NCBI GenBank assembly: GCA_009792885.1
Contig: WMCF01000031.1
Span: 2,147,437 to 2,211,436, forward strand
DNA: 64,000 bases
Source of the DNA: Eremophila alpestris peregrina
Taxonomy: Eukaryota > Chordata > Aves > Passeriformes > Alaudidae
Direction: 5' to 3'
Shown here: positions 13,421 through 24,347 of the stretch, in pieces
Layout of the letters: every line of letters begins with the position of its first letter
Numbering within the stretch: the stretch's first letter is position 1
Translations under genes and position numbers: made by a program
Notes under the pieces: generated by a model
The model's database searches: none
Told to the model about the DNA's origin: nothing
The model's input: only the letters and a program-made list of their open reading frames with translations

Positions 13421-16039
13421 GCAATAAAACAACCCCTCTGCTCAGGACTAGCATAAAGATGCTGTTTGATCTCCAAATTCTTTTGCCTGATGTACATTTG
13501 CTTGAGCCAAATCAAGGCATCTGCAGCCTATGTGGGGTCAGACAGTCTCTGTCTGTCCCTGGGTCTTGTCCCAGTGACTGTACCAGCCATGGGCATGAGT
13601 GAGTCCCAGCCTGGGGAAAGGGACAGGATCTGCCCCTCTGATGCTGCAATAGATCAGCTCAGAGCTTCAGGCTCCTCTTTTCTCATCCCGTGGACAGGGA
13701 TGATTTTTGATTGTAAGCAAAGATCATTCAGATCTTTGAATGTCATTCAGGGTTACTAACCCAGGATTATATAAATGTGGATGCTTGGTGTAACAAATAT
13801 CACATCCAACTCCCTCTTCAGCTCAGTCTTGGCTGTGGCAGGCACCAGAGCAGACCCATCCCCTGTCCTCAGACACCTGCTCTGACCAGTGGCTGCAGAT
13901 TTAGGATGCAATTAAAATAATGACAGCCAGGGGCAAAGTCCCTGACAGCTTAGAGGCATTTAGCACTTAGGGTCTGCTCTGTGGTCTCCTGCCCTCCCTC
14001 TTGTTTCCATTACCATAACAATATCTCTATTTACTGCTGGTGACCCTGGTCATCTGAAGCTAGCGTGCAGGAGTGTCTTGACTAATATAAGCCCCATCCT
14101 CAGCTGTCTTTTGAGTTTTCCACTATTTAATCTCCAGTTGTCAAGTTGGCACTGGATGGGATGGTGGTAGCCTACACAGTCACCTCTGAGAGTGAAGAGG
14201 AGCTGATGGTCCCAGCTCCAGGCTCTCCCTCTGCCCCTGGGTTCTGCCTTAGCATTGGATGGCCACAGGAGTCAGTGCAGTCAGGGTTTGGTGTGGGATC
14301 AGCCTTTTAACAGAATCAAGGAGCAGTGGTTGGTACCCAGGAACCAATCCTTGTCTCCTGCTCCTGACCCCAAGTGTGGGATCAGCAGAAGCTGGACACC
14401 TCCCCTTGCTCTAGGGATCTTGGGAATGCCTCCTGCTCCCTTCTTGCAGACCTAAGAGACAAACAGTTCCCACATCTCACATCAGCCTGCTCTGTATCTG
14501 CTGTGCTTGTGTTTATCCATCACCTGCCAGGATGCTCCTGAGGAGAGCAAAACAAAGCTGGATTTCTGTACTCTGGCTAATCTGTGGTTTCACCTCTGCT
14601 GAAAACATTGAAGTGCTGGGGAGAAGGTGCAATTTCATTTAATGTTGCTCTGTCCTGTCTCTTGCTGCTTCCTGCCAAGAAACTGTCAGTTCCAACCGAG
14701 CTTCCCTTTTGCTTGTTCTTTGACATACCATGAAGTCTGGGCCCAGTTTGTAGCTCCTATAACTGCAGGAAAACAGATCCATCCTGCTCCCACAGCCAGG
14801 GCTGTGCCTGGACTTTCCAGGGCCCTGAATTCGCTCCTCCACTGTTCCTTCTCTGCCATCCTTGCCCTTACTTGCTGCCAAAAGGCAGAGAAAATGGGAT
14901 CTAATGCTAATACTCGGTGCAGGTCAAGGTCTTACTTGAACACAATCAACAATGGCCCCTGTCCAGCCTGACTTGCAGCCTTTTGCTTTGCCAAACCTGA
15001 GAGAAGTGGGAAAGAATTTGTCAGACCAGGCTGCTTTTAAACCTGGACTTGTCCAGCAAGTAGGACACTGACACCAAACCCCCACTGGTCTTCTGAGGAG
15101 GGCAGATGAATTTATCTGGTTCCCTCAGCCCTGTTCCCCTGTCACTGTCTCTTCTGTTCTTTTTTCATTTTCAGGTACAAGCTCTGCTAGTCCTTCCAAG
15201 GGCTTTCCATGCAGGTCTGGCAGAGACGCTGCCATATGTTTTTCATTTTGATAACTCCCCTATGGTGTCTGTTATCACCCAAGTCTCTATTAAGATTTAT
15301 TCCTGTTATTGTAGCAGTCATTTTCCCCAGTACATGTGCATTGTATTTGGAGAGAGTCATAACCACTCTCCACATCCAACAGATGCTGTAGTCAGAGCGA
15401 CTCCTGCTTCCATTTACCAGACCTTTCTACTAATATGGGATTTCACCAATAACCACAAGTGCTGTTCACTCCCCAAGATTTCCTCACTCTCATTTCTTGA
15501 CTGTGTTAGTGGCAAAACACCGCTCAGAGCTCCGGTCCCTCGGAAAGCAAAGGTTTGGCTTGGCTTTGCTTTTCATGCACTTTCCCTTTCAAAGCAGTGA
15601 GAGACTCCTGCTCCCAATGTCTGGAAGGCTGAGCAAGAAGGAGCAAGTCTGTCCTGAGGTGGGCAATGCTCATTGTGAGAGGGGAGAAAAGCTAGTTCCC
15701 CTCATTTGTAGGATTTGATGAGGGCATGTTGGGGTAGGGGATGGGATTTGTTGGACCTCGTATATGGATTTAAGAAGAGGCCAAAGTCTTGGGTGGGGCT
15801 GGATGCAGTTAGGAGGGATCAGGCTTTACTGCCATCAGTTTGGTGGTGCCCCACTACAGCTCTGCCTTTTGGCAGGAGAGTATGAAAGAGATGTGCCCCC
15901 TCCCAGGGGCTCGCAGTAACCCTGGCCCCTGCTTTGTCCCTGTCACAGACAGCAGCACAACATGGGCTCCCTCAGCGAGGCAGCCTGCCTGCAGCATCCA
16001 CACACCGTTCCAATTTGCCCCTCTTTCATCCCATAGCAG

Positions 16040-16110
16040 TTTGTTCAGCTCGTACGGAAGAAAGGAGCTCCAAATGCTTTCCGGGCCTAATAATATCCAT
16101 CAAAGCATTT
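16040..16110. promoter_or_regulatory. Candidate conserved non-coding element
   Basis: A compact stretch combines a homeodomain-type core (CTAATAATATCC near 16088) with ATCAAAG, the TCF/LEF core, and retains CpG (CGTACGG, CCGGGCC) in otherwise CpG-poor sequence. It resembles a conserved enhancer core rather than neutral sequence. No alignment was possible, so this is only a candidate. Confidence 0.2.
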
Positions 16111-16329
16111 CCAGGGCTGAGGCGAGGATATACACTGCAGCACGCAGAGCAGGAAATGGGCTCGGGTTTTCCAAAGCTGCCTCTTCCAACCAGAGCAAAC
16201 CACAAGATCACGGGAGGACAAGAGCGCTGTGCTCGTGGCTTTGTTTGCCCCAGAAGGAATTGATTTGATGAGAAAGGAAATTGGCTTTCTTTAATCTGTC
16301 CTTGTGCTAATTCCGCAGAGGAAGGAGTG

Positions 16330-16500
16330 AGCATTGGCAGTTCCTGAGGCTGAACCACCCCTCGGTGCCAGTCGCTCCGTGCTATTTGTGGGGATGGCGC
16401 TGCTTCCCAGGCCCTGGCCCTCGGGAAGTGCCCGCGGGCCGCAGCGAGCCGTGCCTGGGGGAGGTGCAGAGCCCTCACCTCCAGGGCCAGTGGCCCCACA
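16330..16500. other. Small CpG-rich patch upstream of TBX1
   Basis: CpG dinucleotides are dense here (for example around 16431-16450, GCCCGCGGGCCGCAGCGAGC) while the flanks are CpG-poor. It lies about 8.8 kb upstream of the first TBX1 start codon. Open frames on both strands cross it, as expected of GC-rich DNA, and none resembles a known protein. It could be a distal promoter of a non-coding transcript, an enhancer, or a chance patch. Confidence 0.35.
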
Positions 16501-17811
16501 GGGACACCCCGGGTGTCTTACGGGTCCCCTTACACATCTGCCTTTCTCAGGACATGGGGATCCCACTGCTGGATCCCAGGGCCAGGTTTTCCCCAGCAAA
16601 AGCCGTGAGGAAGGAAACAGCTGTGCTGCTTCTCACCTCTGGGGAGCCTGACTGTGTTCAAATGTCTTTTCCAAACCCTGTCTCTGAGCCCAATAGGACA
16701 AGAAGGAGGATTTTTCTTATGCAGCAGCCACTTGTGTAAGAACAGGTTAGATTTTACATTAAAAATTTTATATGAGAAAATCACAAGAAATGTAAAAAAA
16801 TCCTCATCGGTGTGGATTCCTGAATGGTTACAGGCTGGAATTTCAACTAAAAAAGGGGAAACTCTTAATGAGTAGGAAGAACAAGAACTGACTGTCATCA
16901 GAGAAAAGCTAGAAATGGTACAGTGTTACTTTGTACAACAAAACCTAAATATACAATAAATAAATTATACAAAACCTAAGCCAAGATTATCCTGGATCCC
17001 TTTCAATGCCAAACAACTCTCTGAAGGTGACTAAACATCATCACTGTTGTTTGCACAGAAGGACACTGAAATGGAAACAGCAAAGGGATTTAGATGTGCC
17101 AAGCTGTCCTGGGTACCCCATGTTGAACTAGTTTGAGGCATCACAGACAAGCAAGAAGAGGAAAAAAGAACCCACACCATAACAGTCAGTAATACTGATG
17201 TGGCTTTGCAGGCAGGCAGAAGGGACCACCACTCCTGCCTCACCTGCCCCACCACAGCACTCTCAAAAGGGACAAAGTCTCCCACAGAGCATGAGGAAAT
17301 AGCAAGTGGAGCTGAGAACTGTGGATAGGTCAAAAATCCCGTAGGAACTGGTACATCCACAATTGGGTAAAGTGACAAAGAGGTGAAGGAGAAACGACCA
17401 GGCTGGTAGAAGCAACTCTGCTTTTTTGTGGACAAATATGGGCTCCAGGAAGGGTCCTGGGCTCATCTTCAGGTCTGGTCTCTGCTCTCAGAGACTGTGC
17501 TCTCCCATATGACTTTAACATGTGTGATCTCCCTCAGTGGCAGTGCAGAGCCTGCTGCCTCTCAGCTGGATGCGATCCAGAGGTTTCAGCTCCAGCACTG
17601 ACGCAAGAAGAAAAATCTCCATGATGTAGCCAGTTTTTATGCTGGATTGGATTTGAAGAAGCAGCTGACATTGGCTGAAGCATCCATTCCTTATGGCCTT
17701 TGGGTTAAGTTTGCAATAGGTCTGATGTAACACCCAGCAATGCAGGGAGAGGATTTATCCCAGTGGGATCTCCTGTGGATTGTGCAGCCTCCCACGAGCA
17801 TGCTGAGCCCT

Positions 17812-17880
17812 GCGGTTTGTTGTTTGTGTTCATTTGTTTTTGCTAACATATTGTGTTATGTTAGTGATTAATATATATCA
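17812..17880. promoter_or_regulatory. Candidate Fox/homeodomain-type AT-rich cluster
   Basis: The stretch holds TTGTTTGTG (a match to the forkhead consensus TRTTTRY), a second TTTGTTTTTGC string, and GTGATTAATATATATCAT with a TAAT core. It lies about 7.4 kb upstream of the TBX1 start. Motif matches of this length are common by chance, hence the low confidence. Confidence 0.15.
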
Positions 17881-19560
17881 TCATCTGCCACACCAAACCC
17901 CATGAAAACATCTGAGCTCCAGAACAAGTGATGTCAATCTGTTCTGTGCTGTGACAGGAGACAAGGTGGAACAACAAGGAATGGCTGGGCTATTTTCTGG
18001 CCTAACAGAAAAGGAGAAAATTCTTGCAAGGAAAAAAATCCTTACAGAACAGTCTACAGCAACTGCAAATGGGGAGCTTTAGGGGACACCACATCTCCTG
18101 ACAGTGACTGAGCTCTGCAATGACTCCTCTCCATGCAAGGACAGTGCTCATCTAACTGCAGCCTCTTGTGGGATGGAACCATCTGGGCCCCCCTGTGTGG
18201 AAATGAACCCACACACAACCTGTAGAGCCACAGTGGCTCTGCTGGCACACGGTGCCTGTGTGGGTCAGGCCTCAGCGACTGCACCCAACGAGAACCAGGC
18301 TGCCTTTAGCCAAAATAAATGTCTGCACAGGATGCTGCAGCAGCACTGAGTGAATATAAACCTTCGACATAACAACTACAACCGAGCTGTGGATAAATGC
18401 CTGACCTTCCCCCTAGCGACACGGCTGCAAGTGGATGGCTTGAAATTGGCTCCACAGAAAGGATCTAGCAAGGAGCAGCGAGGCAGCTGCTTTCCTTTAG
18501 ATGCAGATAGCAGCAGTGTCCTCCTGTGCTCTATGGGACTTCACACCCCCTCTTCCCCAAATTTGTACTGCAGTAACGAATACATTTCAGCTAAGCCATT
18601 TATGGCACCTCAGTACTCCGGGACATGGCAGGAATCCTTCTTTTAAACTAATAGCACCTCATTACCCTGTATGTGCAGCCCCATTTCGCTGCACCCAGGG
18701 AGCACAGGCAGCCGGGCAAGAGCCTCCCCAGGCAGGAGGGGATGGGCACGAATTCCCTCACACACCCATTGGTGGCAGATGAGTGCCTCAGCCCCCGGCA
18801 GCAGAGTAGCATCCCCGTACAGAGCTTTTTGACAGCATTAATGAACAACAATGAGGACAGGAGTGACAGAGAATGACTGGTTTTAGAGGTAGCTCCTGGT
18901 GCACTCAAAACCAGACAAGCAAGGGTTGCTCCTGGCAGAGCTCCAGGCAATGACCCCGACTCTGTCAGGTCCCCTTGCCCAGGCCACCCCGGGAGCTCTC
19001 AAGGAAACTGCATTCTGGGGCTGGGCGAGGGTCCCAAAAACTTTATAGCCCCAAACCGTGGACCACACAGGGCAGCTGCACTGCAGGAGAGCATGGATAT
19101 CTCACTGGAGAAGCACGAGCAGTTGTCAGGGTGGGTGCCTGGGGGTGGGGCGGGGTAAGTAAAAGAAAAAAAAGGGGAAAGGGAGAAACTCCACCGGCTG
19201 TGTGCTGGGAGAGAGTGGCTGACAGTTTTATTTCTGAGAATTTCCCCGTGCGTGATCTCTACATTGGGATCTGCAGGCAAGCAACCCTGTAAAAGCAGCC
19301 TGAAATCCCCATGGCAAATAACATGGAGCCAAGGCTGGCAAGCAGGAGGCAGTGGGAGGTGTGGGGAGTGTGAGGGCTATGGGAGCCCAGTCCCATTCCT
19401 CTGGACCCTATGGAACCCCATGACTCCCTGCCATCAGTCAAGCAGCCCACGGAATACCACAAGTCCCAGTTTTCACTGACACATCACTGTCTATTAGCAT
19501 GAAAACCACTGTTGTTCATGAGGATCGAGCTGGTTATAAAACAGTTATTTAATTTGGATC

Positions 19561-19657
19561 TTTTCTTTTCTTTTCTTTTCTTTTCTTTTCTTTTCTTTTC
19601 TTTTCTTTTCTTTTCTTTTCTTTTCTTTTCTTTTCTTTTCTTTTCTTTTCTTTTCTT
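19561..19657 (+). repeat. (TTTTC)n microsatellite, left of the gap
   Basis: About 19 uninterrupted copies of the pentamer TTTTC run directly into the block of N. The true length is unknown because the gap begins inside the array. The tract is pure pyrimidine on this strand. Confidence 0.95.
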
Positions 19658-20546
19658 NNNNNNNNNNNNNNNNNNNNNNNNNNNNNNNNNNNNNNNNNNN
19701 NNNNNNNNNNNNNNNNNNNNNNNNNNNNNNNNNNNNNNNNNNNNNNNNNNNNNNNNNNNNNNNNNNNNNNNNNNNNNNNNNNNNNNNNNNNNNNNNNNNN
19801 NNNNNNNNNNNNNNNNNNNNNNNNNNNNNNNNNNNNNNNNNNNNNNNNNNNNNNNNNNNNNNNNNNNNNNNNNNNNNNNNNNNNNNNNNNNNNNNNNNNN
19901 NNNNNNNNNNNNNNNNNNNNNNNNNNNNNNNNNNNNNNNNNNNNNNNNNNNNNNNNNNNNNNNNNNNNNNNNNNNNNNNNNNNNNNNNNNNNNNNNNNNN
20001 NNNNNNNNNNNNNNNNNNNNNNNNNNNNNNNNNNNNNNNNNNNNNNNNNNNNNNNNNNNNNNNNNNNNNNNNNNNNNNNNNNNNNNNNNNNNNNNNNNNN
20101 NNNNNNNNNNNNNNNNNNNNNNNNNNNNNNNNNNNNNNNNNNNNNNNNNNNNNNNNNNNNNNNNNNNNNNNNNNNNNNNNNNNNNNNNNNNNNNNNNNNN
20201 NNNNNNNNNNNNNNNNNNNNNNNNNNNNNNNNNNNNNNNNNNNNNNNNNNNNNNNNNNNNNNNNNNNNNNNNNNNNNNNNNNNNNNNNNNNNNNNNNNNN
20301 NNNNNNNNNNNNNNNNNNNNNNNNNNNNNNNNNNNNNNNNNNNNNNNNNNNNNNNNNNNNNNNNNNNNNNNNNNNNNNNNNNNNNNNNNNNNNNNNNNNN
20401 NNNNNNNNNNNNNNNNNNNNNNNNNNNNNNNNNNNNNNNNNNNNNNNNNNNNNNNNNNNNNNNNNNNNNNNNNNNNNNNNNNNNNNNNNNNNNNNNNNNN
20501 NNNNNNNNNNNNNNNNNNNNNNNNNNNNNNNNNNNNNNNNNNNNNN
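19658..20546. other. Assembly gap (889 N)
   Basis: Every base is N. Sequence on both sides is a pentanucleotide pyrimidine array, so the gap almost certainly marks a hard-to-sequence repeat. Open frames that cross it are artefacts. The real length may differ from the number of N. Confidence 0.99.
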
Positions 20547-20782
20547 TTTCCTTTCCTTTCCTTTCCTTTCCTTTCCTTTCCTTTCCTTTCCTTTCCTTTC
20601 CTTTCCTTTCCTTTCCTCTTTTTTAACCTTTCTTCCTGCTTTCCTTCTTTCTTTTCTTCTTTCTTTTTTTCCTTCTTCTTTCCTTCTTTTTTGTTTTCCT
20701 TCTTCTTTCCTTCCTTCTTTCCTTCTGTCTTTCTGTCTTTCGTCTGTTTTGCCCTGTTTTCTGTTTTACTGTCTGTCTTTTT
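20547..20782 (+). repeat. (TTTCC)n array decaying into a long polypyrimidine tract
   Basis: To about 20617 the unit is TTTCC, which differs from the TTTTC unit left of the gap, so the unit changes somewhere inside the gap. From 20618 to about 20782 the tract continues as irregular C/T-rich sequence with few purines (CTTCTTTCC, CTGTCTTT and similar blocks). Confidence 0.9.
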
Positions 20783-21130
20783 CGGTAGGACGTGGTTCAC
20801 ACCTTTGATACGTTTTTTTAAAAAGAGATTCGTTTATTTCGGTACAAACGTCAGCTGCAAATCATGCGAATAGTCGCCGTAGTCGGACTAATAACGAGGA
20901 TGGCTGTAAATATAAGAAAAGTACTCATCGATAACGGTCTCAAATTAAACGGCAGAAAATCCCCGTTTTTCCCAGTACCCGCGGGAACTTCAGACTTTTT
21001 TCACCTGCCGAGATATCCCCGGTGTCTTCTTTATTTCCACCTTACAACGAATCTCTCTCTACAATGTAAACGTCCGCGGTTCCCGTTAGTTGAACCCCCT
21101 ACGAATCATTATATTTTTTTTTCTCCAGCA
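20783..21130. other. CpG-retaining AT-rich shore of the TBX1 CpG domain
   Basis: This stretch is only moderately GC-rich yet contains CpG every 15-20 bases (TTCGG, ACGTGG, ATACG, ATTCG, GTCGCCG, AACGAGG, ATCGATAACGG and others), unlike the CpG-depleted DNA left of the gap. CpG survival at low GC is expected where DNA is unmethylated in the germ line, as at the edges of developmental-gene methylation valleys. No coding sequence is recognised; the long + frame starting at 20864 has no known domain. Confidence 0.5.
20797..20804 (+). promoter_or_regulatory. Candidate T-box half-site next to a TCF/LEF core
   Basis: TCACACCT is an exact T-box half-site (reverse complement AGGTGTGA). It overlaps CTTTGAT (20803-20809), a TCF/LEF core read on the opposite strand. 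It is the first unique sequence right of the pyrimidine repeat, about 4.4 kb upstream of the first TBX1 start codon. An 8-mer can occur by chance; binding is inference. Confidence 0.25.
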
Positions 21131-23526
21131 GAATCGCCACCATCGAGGCAGCGTCAGCCTTTCCCGTGCTGCCCGGGTGGTGCTGCCGCGGCGGGACCGC
21201 GGGGTTCCCCCTCCCGGGTGGCTCCGCCGCTGGGCTGCTCATGCGAGCGGCGTGCGGAGACACGGCGTGTGCGCTTGTGTGCGCCGAGCGCGGGGCCGCC
21301 TCCCGTCCCCGCGGGGTCCCGGCTCCTTGCCCTCGTCCTCCCGATAGTTACTTGCTGCTCAGCGGGGAGCCGGGGCTGCCGTGCCAAGGCCGGGCCGTGC
21401 GGGGCCGTGCGGGGCCGCCCCCAGCTCCCCTGCAGAGTCTGCTCCCCCCCAAGCCCGGGCTCGCCGGGGGCCAGCCGGGGTGCAGAGGCTGGGGGCGGGA
21501 GGGACGGCGGGGCCGGGCAAGGGCCGGGGAAGCGGGCAGAAAGGAGGGATCGCGGGAGGGACGAGTGGAGAGATGCTGGCGGAGGGGTGAGTGCGGACGG
21601 AGGGAAGGCGGCACAGTGAGGCTGTGTCCCAGCCAGGCCCCGGGGGCGCGGGGAGAGCCCATCGGGGCCGCGACGCACCTGTATCATCAGAGTCTGAGCT
21701 CGGGATGCGCGGAGGAACCCGGGTGCGGGGACCCGGGCACCTCCGCAGCAACAGGGCCATGTGAGTCCATGACCAGGGGCACCTAGCCCGGCCCGTGGGG
21801 AGCGGTGCCGGCAGGGACACCCCTGCGAGGGAGGTCGAAGGCAGCAACCACTGGTGTCCGCCTCCGCCTCGCCTGAAAGGTCTGGGGGATGATGGTGTGC
21901 GGGGCCCAAACAGGGGAGGGGGTCCCAGTGGATGTTTATTGCGGCGGGGTCGGGGAAAGTGGTGGAGCGGCGGGGACACGGCGATGCTCGGCTTCGGGGG
22001 CCGCCCCGAGACTTGGGGGTTGCCGTCGTGCGGAATGCGCGAGTCGCTACCACGCGTTGCATTCCTCGGTGCCATCACAGACTTTTGAGGCATCGGGCTG
22101 CATCTTTTCGGGACGAAATAGATGTGTGTACACGGAGGATGAGGAAAAAGGGGGAGAGGTGTCCCAGCCCTTCTTCCGCGTTGAGCTCTTGGCGTTTTCG
22201 CACCGCGGAGCTGTTCCGGCGGAGAGGCGGCGAGACAACCTCGACCTCTCCTCCCACCTGCTCGGGCGAAGTGTGAGCTGCGGGGAGCAAAGCCTCTGGG
22301 CTCGATACTAACAGTACTAATCCGTCCTCTGGACAAATGCAGAGCCCGGGGCACAGCAGTAATGGCTAACGGCGGGGTTAGCAACCCCGCGTCGAGACTG
22401 GATGTGCTTTGCAGTGCTCCGCCGATGCGCAGCGGTCGAGGAACGGGACATGCGTCCTCGGGACTACTGTCTAACGCGGCCTCTGGGTATAGGCCATTTT
22501 AGGGGTGCAGGAAAGGAGTCAATCCCATTTGCTGCACAGCACCGTGCCACCCTCTCCGTTGGGTGGGTTCTGTCCCTGCGGGGTCTCTGTTGCGGGGCAG
22601 ACAGGGTTGGTTTCCCCCTACATTGTCTCAGCTCCGCCCAGCGCCACTCACGCGAGTGGGAACGCCGCGTGTCTGCGAGGCCGGGCAGGGGATGTGGGAG
22701 CGGGGCGGCGGAGTTTTCTCTCAGGGATTTGGGGTTTCGAGGCTGCAGCCCCGCCATTTTGCGGGGACCCGCTCCACTGCCGCCCAGGTGACAACGATTC
22801 CCGGCGGGTCCTCTGTTCTTGGTAGACACCGCTCAACCCCGACTCCGCCGGCCGGGTGGACAGGCCGAGGGACCGGTCCGCGCCCGGGCTGTCCCCGACG
22901 TGGCGTCGCTTACAGGGAGTTTTATGTAAGGAGCAGGAAAGGAGAAAGGAATAAACCTGGAAAACGGTGAGGGCAATTAAGGCAGGGACAACAACCCCAA
23001 ACTCTAATGGGGCGTTGGTTTCGGGTCTTTTCTTAATTTCCAGGGGGTGTATTTTCTTTCCTCTTGGAGCAGAGGCTGTCCAGAGCCAAGCACACCTCGG
23101 GGAAGGGCCATCAGCGTCCCGCTCGCATCAGCCCTTGAATTCCCGGAGGCGGCTTGGAGTTCGCACCCGCGGCTCCTCGCTTTCCCCCGATACTGCCCCG
23201 GGGTGCCCAAACGAAATCCCTTCCCCTTCTCCTTGTATTGCCGCCAGGTGAGCAGCGCGGGTCAGCACCGGGACTCTCTTCTCCGTGGGTTGTCCCTGAA
23301 CTCGCGACAGAAGCTGCCCTGGCCAGGAACCGCGCTGCCAGCAGCAGCAGCGGCAAAGAAACAAAACACCGATCATGTCACGCTCTGCCCTTATGCCGTT
23401 AGCTGCAGGAACATATGCTCAAATATGTGAGAGTAGTCTAGATTTTTCTCTGCAAATATTTTTACCACATCCAAAGATAATATTTCAACAGAAGAATCAA
23501 GCCCCGCAGGCTACAGACAGGGCAGC

Positions 23527-23535
23527 TATATATAA
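23527..23535 (+). promoter_or_regulatory. Candidate TATA box of the upstream TBX1 promoter
   Basis: TATATATAA sits at the right end of an AT-rich stretch (about 23408-23536) inside GC-rich DNA, which is unusual enough to suggest selection. A TATA box here would place initiation near 23558-23565. A consensus donor (GCG then GTGAGTAG) follows at 23824, so a short non-coding first exon is possible. No cap-site data exist in this window. Confidence 0.35.
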
Positions 23536-23559
23536 CCCGCTTGCTCACTCCGGCTCTCC

Positions 23560-23823
23560 GCGCATCGCTTGGGTTATGCAACCCCCATCGCGACGGTAGC
23601 CACCGGCGCGCCCCACGGCTCCGCCCGCCCCGTCGGGGCATTTCCCCGGGACCTCGGTGCAGCAACCCGCCCGGAGGGACCGGCACCGGGGCGCGGACCA
23701 AGACTGGTACTGGTACCCGGGCCGGGCCGGAGCCGGCGGGGCGGGCGCGTCGCCTTGCCCCGAGCCGATGCGAAAGAAGGGCCCGGGGAACGCCGCGGCG
23801 CTCCGAGGGGCCGGTAGCGGGCG
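23560..23823 (+). other. Predicted non-coding first exon of TBX1
   Basis: This interval is inferred from a TATA-like element about 30 bases upstream and a strong donor GTGAGTAG at 23824. It could splice to the acceptor at 25103-25104 (TGATTTCAG) ahead of the first coding exon. It contains a seven-codon upstream frame (ATG at 23576, stop ending 23599). Mammalian TBX1 also begins with untranslated exon sequence. Other consensus donors exist nearby (for example 23248), so the exon limits are uncertain. Confidence 0.25.
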
Positions 23824-24253
23824 GTGAGTAGCGCCTCGTCCTCGCCGGGGCAGGGACGGGAACCAGGCGCGGCTCCCGGCCCAGACGGGCCGTGCAGGTG
23901 CTGCCGACGGAGCCGGCTCTCACGCTGGGCTGTGCAGGAGCTCGCCTGCCGCCTCACTCGTTGCTTTCCGTTTTCTCCGCTTTTTTGGGGGGAAGGAAGT
24001 GCTCGAACGCTGCGGGCGCTTTGGGAGTTTGGTGGCCCGGGACTAGGGGGGTCCCATCCGAGCGAAGCAGCCGGCAGTACCTGCGCCCGCAGCGCACCCT
24101 GACGTGCCCAGACCCCACCTGTTACGGCGGCTCAGACTGCGGATCCCCGCGGCCACCGAGGCCCGAGGGTCGCCCTCAGCCCCGCGGTGCATGCGAGCTG
24201 GAGGAAAAGAGCAATTCCTTCTCTCGGTGCCGGACATCCGCAGCGTGACGCCG

Positions 24254-24278
24254 GGCTCGGCTCGGCTCGGCTCGGCTC
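24254..24278 (+). repeat. (GGCTC)5 short tandem repeat
   Basis: Five perfect copies of the pentamer GGCTC lie in the GC-rich 5' region of TBX1, about 0.9 kb upstream of the first start codon. Confidence 0.9.
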
Positions 24279-24347
24279 TTCCCTTCCCGTCGGCCGGCTC
24301 CCGGAGCCGTGATTGACACCGCCGGCCCCTCCGCCCGCCCCGCAGCA

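Larger units (their letters stand above)
1..19560. other. Non-coding upstream flank of TBX1
   Basis: No exon of a recognisable protein is visible on either strand. Open frames here are short (mostly under 150 codons), overlap one another on both strands, and show no known domain. I looked for the human upstream neighbours of TBX1 (a leucine-rich platelet glycoprotein like GP1BB, a septin GTPase) and saw neither; in human they lie roughly 30 kb away, so they may be left of the window. Base composition is ordinary and CpG is rare except for a patch near 16.4 kb. Dispersed repeats were not recognised. Candidate regulatory stretches are listed separately. Confidence 0.6.

Noticed and set aside
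16026..16739. Overlapping frames around the CpG patch at 16.4 kb as a possible gene
   Set aside because: Four or more frames on both strands share the interval, none with a known domain; treated as a CpG patch only.
19484..20873. Long open frames on both strands across the gap (about 440-450 codons)
   Set aside because: They consist of translated N and of low-complexity Lys/Glu/Arg or Phe/Ser/Leu repeats from the pentanucleotide array; not genes.
20864..21619. + strand frame of 251 codons ahead of TBX1
   Set aside because: No recognisable domain; the second half is GC-rich low-complexity sequence and it does not join the TBX1 frame by any obvious splice.
21154..22384. Overlapping - strand frames of 302 and 341 codons
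   Set aside because: They overlap in different frames within GC-rich DNA where stop codons are scarce, are dominated by Pro/Arg/Ala/Ser, and resemble no family.
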